Positions 57,085 through 64,000 of a DNA stretch of 64,000 nucleotides are shown here, one piece after another. Under the pieces are notes generated by a model. That model had not been told where the DNA came from. It saw only the letters and a program-made list of their open reading frames with translations, and did no database searches. Position 1 is the stretch's first letter; each line of letters opens with the position of its first letter. The position numbers and the translations under genes were made by a program. The DNA is from Auricularia sp. M13. Its lineage: Eukaryota; Basidiomycota; Agaricomycetes; Auriculariales; Auriculariaceae. Location of the stretch: positions 6,758,001 through 6,822,000 of the forward strand of contig CM073193.1 of assembly GCA_037042915.1 (NCBI GenBank), read 5' to 3'.

Positions 57085-57762
57085 TCAGGGATCAGAACCA
57101 TCCTCTGGGTCGTCCGAATCGTCTGCGTCTTCGGGGTCGTCTGCGTCTTCGGGATCGTCTGCGTCCTCTGGGTCGTCTCCATCCTCTGGGTCTTCCGCGT
57201 CCTCTGGGTCGTCCGCGTCTTCCGGGTCGTCCGCGTCTTCTGGGTCGTCCGCGTCCTGGGTCATCTGGGTCATCCGCTTCCTCCGAGTCGTCTGCGTCGT
57301 CGTCATCCGCATCAGTGGCCAACTGAGTGACCGAGCTCTTCTTCGTGGATTTAACGGTGCCGTCGGCGAGAGCAACGACCGGAACTGTGCCGGCCGACTT
57401 GGAAAGCGGCAGCGCAGGTTCGACCGCGTTGACGGACACTGTTTGCTTGTCCGCCGTGCGACGATTCTTGCTTCCCGTCTTGGCTGAACAAAAATCATAA
57501 GCAAATTAGCAAAAGATCAACGCTGGTCGCGCATTGCCCGTACTGTTTAGAACGTCTCCTGCGACAGTTTCTCCTTGGGTATGAGCCGCATTCTTGGCCA
57601 CCAAGGAGAGAGATGCGCTCCCAGCTGGCATGAGATGAGTGTAAGTAGGGAATGTCTGCCCACGCGCGATTTATGGTGCGTACGTGCTGAGGTAGGCGCG
57701 GCGAAGACGCCGAGCTCGACGAGCGCGATGGCCGTGAGGATGGCAGCAGAAAAGAAGCGCAT
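57085..57762 (-). CDS. Secreted acidic-repeat protein (paralog 2) with a frame break in the repeat
   Basis: The start at 57762 gives a signal peptide (MRFFSAAILTAIALVELGVF, AAPTSA). After introns the chain reads AKTGSKNRRTADKQTVSVNA, VEPALPLSKSAGTVPVVALA, DGTVKSTKKSSVTQLATDAD and DDDADDSEEADDPDDP. At about 57255 the frame shifts. In the upstream frame the tail becomes Arg/Gly/Pro-rich (GRGRPRRRGRPGRRGRP..., ending about 57092). In the next frame the same bases read DADDPEDADDPEDADDPED and end DDPEDGSDP at 57085. The acidic reading matches the paralogs. It is shorter than the paralogs and lacks the long Ser/Thr/Lys block. TATAAAA lies about 58 bp upstream. Confidence 0.6.
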
Positions 57763-58667
57763 GCTGGGGAGCAGTATTCTGGTTTCTCTGAAAGTCCAGC
57801 ATGCCCATGTCTGTTTTATACCGGCGACAGGGATTTCAGCGCGCTTGTCGAGATGGAGCGCAGCCGATTAATTGTCTACAAACCTGCACACGCACGCTCT
57901 GGCTATAGCGATTAATTTTGCATTAAACCAATCACCGGAACGATGTCTGGTGGCCGAAGAGACGAGAAGATCGAGAGGGCGTGATAATGTCGACAACTCT
58001 GAGAATCTCAGAGAAAACATGCGCAGTGGTGCAGCTCAGAGGGCAGGCGCAGAAGATGAAACTTGAAGCATATTCAGCATTAACAATGCATCATGCTATG
58101 CAAGGAGTGCAATCAAATGCTGTCAGACTCTAAGTCAGAAGGACTGCGACATGCCCCAGCTACAAGTTAAAGCAGAGCTGTCGGTTATCCGATTTTGAGC
58201 CTCGACAGCATTGACTGAGCCCGGGGTGACATTGGAAGTGGAGAGTGGTTGGGCCTATAGGTACTGTAACGAGGACTCGTAACGTATTGCGAGGCAGTAG
58301 GCATGGACAGAGCAAAGCCCGAACGAGTACGGTTCTTCAGGACGAAAATCTTGCCACAAGATACGAGCATCAAGAGGAGCAGCTCTACCAGTCATTGCAT
58401 AAAATCAGCAGTTGACCAAGTGTGCCAAACTATTCCTAGACAGTGAATTCGACCGGTGTCTATGGTGAGAGCGAAGGCGAAGCGTCGGACTTTGTGCAAT
58501 TCATGATGCAAACACATTCCGCACATCCTGCCTCTCATCCGGCTGTATCTGGAATTCATGAGCCTGCGGGCGCGATTGGCAGGGGGTGATTGTGTGAGGT
58601 GGGATAGATTATTGTAAATATTACTTTTACAATACAAACAAGAATGTTGAAGGAGCTCAAGGAACGT
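57763..58667. other. Spacer inside the secreted-paralog cluster
   Basis: It carries the paralog-2 promoter (TATAAAA at 57814-57820, minus strand) and the 3' region of paralog 3. No additional gene is supported. Confidence 0.3.
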
Positions 58668-59667
58668 CTAGGCATTGTTGTCGTCCTCGAATTCATCCCC
58701 GGATTCGTCGGCGTCGGGGTCGCTACCTTCATCATCCGGAGCCCCGTCCTCTCCATCACTAGGAGCTCCATCGTCGTTGGCTGTATCGTCGTCCGATGCG
58801 CCATCATCGCCGCTATCGTCCACAGGCGCAACATCATCATCGTCAGACCCATCGTCCTCGCCATCGCCGCCATTGCCCTCGCCTTCGTCTCCAGATTCAT
58901 CATCATCGTCTGAATCATCCTCATCACCCGCGCCAGAATCATCTGAGTCTTCATCATCGCTGTCAGGATCGGTAGGCGTGGGGATAGGCTTCGAACTCGA
59001 CGTTGATTTGCGCGTGCTCGTGGACGATACGGTGGCCTTCAGGGTGGACTTAGGAACAGATGAAGTCTGGATGGCAGAGGTTGAATTGATAGACGTTGCC
59101 GCGAGCTTGCCCGAGGTGGCAGAGTGCTTGACCGATGACGGAGTTGCCTTGGCCGAGGTACTTGTGGCTTTCTTGGATGTGGTTGCCTTTCCCGAAGTAG
59201 AGTGCTTCGTCGAAGTAGGCTTCCCCGAGGAACTCTTGGGCTTCGTCGTTGTTGTCGGCTTGGTAGTGGCCTTTCCGGGGGCACTGGTGCCCTTCGACGG
59301 AGTCGGCTTCGTGGAGGACATGCTCGAGGCACTCTTCGTCGGCTTCACGGAGCTGCTTCCCTTCGTCGATGTCACCCTCACCGAGCTCGACTCTGATGGA
59401 TGTCAGCAGGGCATGATGAAATACATAGAAGAATGCTCACTAGGCCTGATGCTTTTCGTGGGCGAGGGTGTCACGGTGCTTTTATTAGCGGGCGTAGTGC
59501 TTGATTTGCTCGTCACAGCTTTCGATGCAGATTTGCCTGCAAAGGGAGTCAGCTGTATTCCATAAAAAACCCTGGGTGGACGCACTCGAGTTGACCGGAG
59601 AAGCGGTGGCCCCAAACTCCGTGGCGGCGAGGGTGAGCGCGAGGACTACGGCGGTGGTGAAGCGCAT
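58668..59667 (-). CDS. Secreted protein with Lys/Ser/Thr-rich block and acidic tail (paralog 3)
   Basis: The start at 59667 gives MRFTTAVVLALTLAATEFGA and TASPVNS. Phase-1 introns (GTGCGT donor at about 59584; GTGAGC donor at about 59443) sit at the same places as in the 16.2-kb gene. The mature chain reads KSASKAVTSKSSTTPANKST, VTSTKGSSSVKPTKSASS, SSGKPTSTKHSTSGKATTS and KSTSSSKPIPTPTDP. It then turns acidic (DSDDEDSDDSGAGDEDDSDD; ADESGDEFEDDNNA, stop 58668-58670). The acidic tail contains no Lys or Arg. Leader sequence, signal peptide and the first 60 bases of coding sequence are nearly the same as in paralog 1. Function is unknown; extracellular or wall location is inferred from the signal peptide and O-glycosylation-prone block. 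Confidence 0.8.
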
Positions 59668-59721
59668 GTTGATAGACAATTGCAAGCTGGCTGCTGATAG
59701 CCATTACAGCTGGAACCATAG

Positions 59722-59730
59722 CCATTTATA
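59722..59730 (-). promoter_or_regulatory. TATA box of paralog 3
   Basis: TATAAATGG on the minus strand, ending about 54 bp before the ATG at 59667. The downstream leader shares CAGCTGTAAT and ATCAGC blocks with the leader at 16156-16216. Confidence 0.6.
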
Positions 59731-60433
59731 CCATGGATTTTGAGACGTGGGTCTGGGATGGAATCGGGCCGCCGCGAGCGCGCAGTGGGTTGTAATCGGG
59801 ACTGCATGGGCGAGCTGCACTGCGATCTGCAGCGTCAGCGCGCTCACCGTAGACCCCTATTAGTCTGCCCAAGTGATCAGCAGCCAGGAAGACAGTGCAG
59901 CAAGTAGCCATATCCGCTGCGGTATCCCTGGATTGGCGTTGAGAACGAGGTGCGGCAACCCGCTAAATGATCTCGCGCCATATAGCAAGGTGCCTTGCGA
60001 GAAGCAGCTGGCATGCGCCCAATATTTAATCATGTGTGCTGGAAAGCCCTGTGAGTCCAAAGCATTGCCTGCATACGGAAATCTAGCTTTGGAGCTCTCT
60101 GGGCTTCCAAGTAGCTTGGGTGGTCACAGCGACATAGCCGAACACCGCATCAAGAGTTCCAGCTGGAAACTTTGTAGTTGCACTGTGGCCGCTAGAATGG
60201 CCATAGATTGTCGGCGCAATGAAAGGTTCTGTCACGTGAGCACTCGAACGTGAAAGATCAGGGCACAATCGGAGCTCGAATCGCATTGCAGGAACAATTC
60301 TGAGTAGGAAGTAGGACAGGAAATATAGGAGAGACAGTACGTTATTGCCCAAATGAGTGTGAAGTAGTGGATGAGTTACAGAGAGATATTAAGTGAATAA
60401 GATAGCAGTCTATCAGTCGCAGCACCGTACTGT
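59731..60433. other. Spacer between paralogs 3 and 4
   Basis: No supported gene lies here; short frames lack motifs. Confidence 0.3.
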
Positions 60434-61494
60434 CTAATTGTCGGAATCGTCACCGGCACTGTCGTCAGGCGAGTTGTCACTATCGTTGTCTCCGTCGTCA
60501 GAGCCATCGTCCGTGCCGTCAGATCCGTCGTCTGCGCCGTCGTTCGAATCATCGCCGGCATCATCAGATCCGTCGTCTGAGCCGTCTTCAGTATCATCGT
60601 CCGCGCCATCATCTCCAGAATCTGAGCCATCGTCGCCGCCATCATCGGGACCATCGTCAGAGCCATCGTCGCCATCGTCCGAGCCATCATCGGCGTCGCC
60701 GGAATTATCGCCGTCGTCGTCATCGCCGTTGTCATCGTCATCGTCCCCTTCGTCATCGCTCTCGTCATCATCATCCCCTTCGTCGTCGTCGTCGTCGGTG
60801 GACGTCGGCGTGGGCTTGGCGCTGGTCGTGGTCTTACGGGTGGTGGTGGAGACAGCGGTTGACTTCGGCGTCGTAGTGGACCTGACGGACGAGGTAGATT
60901 TCGTGGACGTCGAGGCCTTGGTCGATGTACTGGTCGACTTCTTGGTGGACGTAGACTTGACGGACGAGCTGGTAGCCTTTTTAGTTGTCGTTGGCTTCTC
61001 CGTGGACTTGGTTGTAGTAGACGCATGTTTAGTCGTGCTGGACGCCTTTTTGGTGGTCGACGTGGGCTTCGCAGCGGACTTCGTAGTGCTGGTTGACTTG
61101 TGCGTTGTCGATGCAACTTTGGTGGACGTAGAGGTCGACTTCTTTGTCGATGTCGACTTCACCGAGGACGAGGTACTCGTAGGCTTCTTGGCCGAGGTCG
61201 ACTTGGCTGTGGACGCTGTAAAAATAAAGGTCAGACTCGGCAACAAGAGAAATGGTAACTTCAACAACGTACTTGACTTGACTACAGTGGGCGTTGCTGT
61301 AGTCTTGTGCGTAGCCGTGCCCGTTTTGGTCGATACGACCTTGGACGAGCTTTTGTCTATGAAGAGCCGATCAGTAATCGAGGTATCTGAATTTCAAAAT
61401 AGCAAGACATACTGCCGTCGAGTGGCGCGGCGCGAGCACCAAGCTCGGTCGCAGCGAAGGCAAGCGCGAGGACGATGGAGGTGATGAAGCGCAT
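60434..61494 (-). CDS. Secreted protein with Lys/Ser/Thr-rich block and acidic tail (paralog 4)
   Basis: The start at 61494 gives MRFITSIVLALAFAATELGA and RAAPLDG. Two phase-1 introns (donors GTATGT and GTACGT) lie at the positions used in paralogs 1 and 3. The chain reads KSSSKVVSTKTGTATHKTTA, then KSTSAKKPTSTSSSVKSTST, KKSTSTSTKVASTTHKSTST and KATSSSVKSTSTKKSTSTST. This block has a single Glu in about 140 residues. After PTPTST the tail reads DDDDDEGDDDDESDDEGDDD and GDNSGDADDGSDDGDDGSDD to DDSAGDDSDN (stop 60434-60436), with no Lys or Arg. It has the most extreme charge separation of the four. Function is unknown. Confidence 0.82.
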
Positions 61495-61922
61495 CTCGAA
61501 CTGCTGAATGCTGATGATTAATATGGTTTGCTGTCGCATTCCTGTCCATTTATACGACGAGCCCCGCCTGCTGATCAAAGCTGAGACTCGGGATGCGCGG
61601 GTAGTTGCAATCGTGGCCATGCACTCGGGCATCCGTCAGACACGGCCCAAATCATGTCTCAGAGGCGACAGAACGGTTGCAGCCAGTATCGCGAGAGCGT
61701 GCCTCCAGTCAAGCCATGTTCACATGCTCTAAATGTAGAAAGCCGTCCCTGTTGCATAGAGACCGCACGACTAGGGGCGACATGGGCTTTTTCATAACAT
61801 GCTCGAGCAGATGGACCAGCAAGAGGTATAAGACTTCGAGGGCAACGCATCCAGTCTCCAACGTCTATTGACCTAGTGGCTGATTCGGTGGCACGCCGAT
61901 TGTGGAATAGTGGAAGCTAGCA
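61495..61922. other. Promoter region of paralog 4
   Basis: TATAAATGG (minus strand, 61546-61554) lies about 52 bp before the ATG at 61494. No gene is seen in the rest. Confidence 0.4.
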
Positions 61923-62853
61923 AAGAAATGACTAGGCTCGTAACCAGCCGCTACTTTCAAACTCCGACAAATGTCTACGCCAAGTAGCGGCTGGGATGCA
62001 CCGTCGGGGTTTTGGCTGGATCGAAATTCGCAGATAGGCGTGTGAAAAAAGACTTAGCAGAATCGGCCTGCCCCCCACCACTCAAAAAATGTTCCCTGAC
62101 ACCCATAATGGAAATTCATTTTTATTACAATCTGGTGCGATTGAGCATAGGAATATTTCGACGTTCGGAAAATAGCCAGTAATTACTGGGAGCTCCGGAG
62201 CGCCCTCTAACTTGCTGCCAATGAGTATGAAAGAGCCTAGGGACATGATCTGACGCATTGTGAGGGTACTGCATGCCTTTACCGTCTTCCAGACGTGCTG
62301 GTGTAGGCGGACACGACCACAAAGCCATTTTCTCGCGCTAGAAAGATTGTAGTGTGCAAGCGTGGACTAGAGACGGCTCAGAATATGATAATACATGGTT
62401 TTTGGCGTAATTTATGAAGAGAAAAGTCCCTGGGCAAGTTTGAGCGCACACGAGGTCATCACGGCGGGGTGTCGGGAAGCACACGAGCTCCCGATGCAGA
62501 CAGACGGTCTGAACCCTCAAATTGTACTCCAGAACTGTTGAATAACATGCAGCTCTCATTTTCAAAATTTGCGGAGGTTTGGGCTATCTGCACTAATTAC
62601 TAGCTATTTTCCGAACGTCGAAATATTCCTATGCTCAATCGCACCAGATTGTAATAAAAATGAATTTCCATTATGGGTGTCAGGGAACATTTTTTGAGTG
62701 GTGGGGGGCAGGCCGATTCTGCTAAGTCTTTTTTCACACGCCTATCTGCGAATTTCGATCCAGCCAAAACCCCGACGGTGCATCCCAGACGTTCGTTCCG
62801 AACGGAGTTCTTCAAACTCCGACGAACGTCTGGTTACGAGACTAAGAAATGAC
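61923..62853. mobile_element. Non-autonomous Mutator-like foldback element with 10-bp target duplication
   Basis: AAGAAATGAC at 61923-61932 recurs in direct orientation at 62844-62853 and brackets 911 bp. The ends are inverted: AGGCTCGTAACCAG at the left, and the right end read inward gives AGTCTCGTAACCAG. Behind a sub-terminal hairpin, 182 bp (61995-62176) is repeated in inverted orientation at 62603-62784 and reads as identical by eye. The 426-bp interior has no coding capacity. Long terminal inverted repeats plus a 9-10 bp duplication are the hallmarks of Mutator-like (MULE) transposons; with no transposase this copy needs help in trans. Confidence 0.8.
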
Positions 62854-64000
62854 CGAGTTCGGTGAGGAGTGTCGGAGTTTTAAGCGTGTTCAACCCCAAC
62901 CTCGTACTTACATTTTTCTGAGCGCCGCCGGACTCTCGTCAAGTTCTATAGAATGCCACACTTTATAACCGCCTGCCAGAATCTATGGCTTGACTGCGCG
63001 TTTAGGTGTCTTCCTCTGTCCTTCACATTTTCCCGGCCTCTCCGCACGTTGCTCACTTCTCACTGGCCGTTCCACACTCTACCGCAGATGGCTATCTATT
63101 GTAGGGCCTTGACATACTCCTTGGTGACCCATAGACGGCCGCAACCCAGTCATGCAGCGACTCTGCTTGGTCCCATAAGTTTGTCTTCAGACTTCGACGA
63201 ACTTGCATCATCTAACACGCTCTGTTACGCTTCGACTCCACCTCGTCGGCCTTCTGATACCACTGCCCCTTCTCACTCTGACGTCGTAGGCATCGTAACC
63301 ATGGACCTGGCGCTTTGCACGGGTCACGACACTGGTGCAGGAAGCCCCGGGCGTAGTTCTCCTCGGGTTCGATGGCATCTGCTCTGGCGTCAGACGTTCA
63401 AGCCGATTACTTGGTCATGTGCGAGGACGTTTCCCTGGCTGGCTTTGTTTAATATAGGTGACTGAATTGCGGGCACATCGTCGACTCGGGCACTCGGCGT
63501 GGCGTGTAAACCCGGAACATTCGCTCTATTATCTTCCCTGAACGAACGGCCGTACACGTACAACCGCGCAGCGTACGGGAGCGGTCGCTACATAAATTCG
63601 CGCGCGTTGCGTGAGTCGCCTCGGGCATCGACCTTTGTTCCGATGCTGGCCCGAAATTCGTGCCAATGTGCCCTGTGAACGCGAAAGGGCGGCGGGCGCA
63701 TGGCCGGAATGACAGTTCTGAGCGGGTGGCAACATCGGGGCGTTCCCCGCGTAATGCTGTGGCTCTTCACTTTCACTACGCCGTGGCTCTTCACTGCCAG
63801 GAGTCACAGTCAGTGGCCGATAAGGCAAGGATACACGGACGATGTGCTAGACCGACGTCTGTGTGGGCGTTCCTTCGAATGGAAACTGCATAGCGACTGC
63901 GAGCTCTCGGACCGTCTTTAGGAGCTCCAGTGTTTAACCTGTCTGGCGTGTGCGCGCTGAGATCCAGCTATGTTTAGGTGCGCCTATGCTATGGGCCCGT
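62854..64000 (+). other. Right-edge region, one open frame of unknown value
   Basis: A 170-residue plus-strand frame (62953-63465; MPHFITACQNLWLDCAF..., SLSSDFDELASSNTLCYAS) has no recognisable domain, signal peptide or splice pattern, and could be chance. Beyond it nothing is supported to the window end. Confidence 0.2.

Noticed and set aside
57022-57330. Plus-strand Val/Cys/Arg-rich frame (repeat of VVRVFRV)
   Set aside because: It is the reverse reading of the DDPEDA repeat, with no signal peptide or homology.
60438-61484. Plus-strand frame rich in Ser/Pro across paralog 4
   Set aside because: Same mirror effect; the minus strand has the signal peptide, conserved phase-1 introns and TATA box.

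Overview
The window looks like nuclear DNA of an agaricomycete (mushroom-forming) basidiomycete. Genes are compact and broken by many short introns of about 45-75 bp with GT-AG ends. The recognisable families are typical of that group: a DUF6534-type seven-helix membrane protein, a fungal Zn2Cys6/Fungal_trans factor, an expanded-type G-alpha subunit, an NB-ARC/TPR protein with an MLKL-like helical N-terminus, an UNC93-like transporter, a HAM1-like protein and a Dap1/MAPR haem protein. No rRNA, tRNA, CRISPR or bacterial-type operon was seen. Gene models below were spliced by eye; exon borders are approximate unless stated.

Layout. 1-8 kb: 3' part of a TBC-domain protein, an F-box/LRR-like gene with broken frames, and an UNC93-like transporter. 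9-15 kb, minus strand: DUF6534 protein, Dap1-like protein and a Zn2Cys6 factor. 16-20 kb: one intact secreted 'basic Ser/Thr block plus acidic block' protein and decayed relatives. 20-27 kb: HAM1-like protein and small unknown genes. 27-32.6 kb: G-alpha subunit and a tetraspanin with a Gly/Tyr/Gln-rich tail. 33-37 kb: NLR-type gene and a decayed NLR fragment beside it. 37-41 kb: a KEN-box protein with ACGCGT boxes and a secreted helical protein. 41-51 kb: kinase with a C-terminal C1 domain, a Tudor-like HVA1 protein, a repeat-rich gap, a glutathione S-transferase, and a divergent pair (Aim19-like and Ies4-like). 51-55.4 kb: decayed kinase copies and repeats. 55.5-56.8 kb: DapA-family aldolase. 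57-61.5 kb: three more members of the secreted basic/acidic family. 61.9-62.9 kb: a foldback, Mutator-like non-autonomous transposon with a 10-bp target duplication.

The most unusual content is the four-member secreted family. Each full member has a signal peptide, then a Lys/Ser/Thr-rich block almost free of acidic residues, then an Asp/Glu/Ser/Gly tail with no Lys or Arg. Three share a TATA-box leader, and intron position and phase are conserved. In one member a frame break swaps an acidic repeat tail for an Arg/Gly/Pro-rich one encoded by the same bases.

Several otherwise well-conserved genes show single-base-type frame breaks (F-box-like gene, tetraspanin, NLR, KEN-box gene, one secreted paralog). 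This pattern points to indel errors in the assembly at least as much as to real pseudogenes, so raw reads should decide before any biology is built on those breaks.
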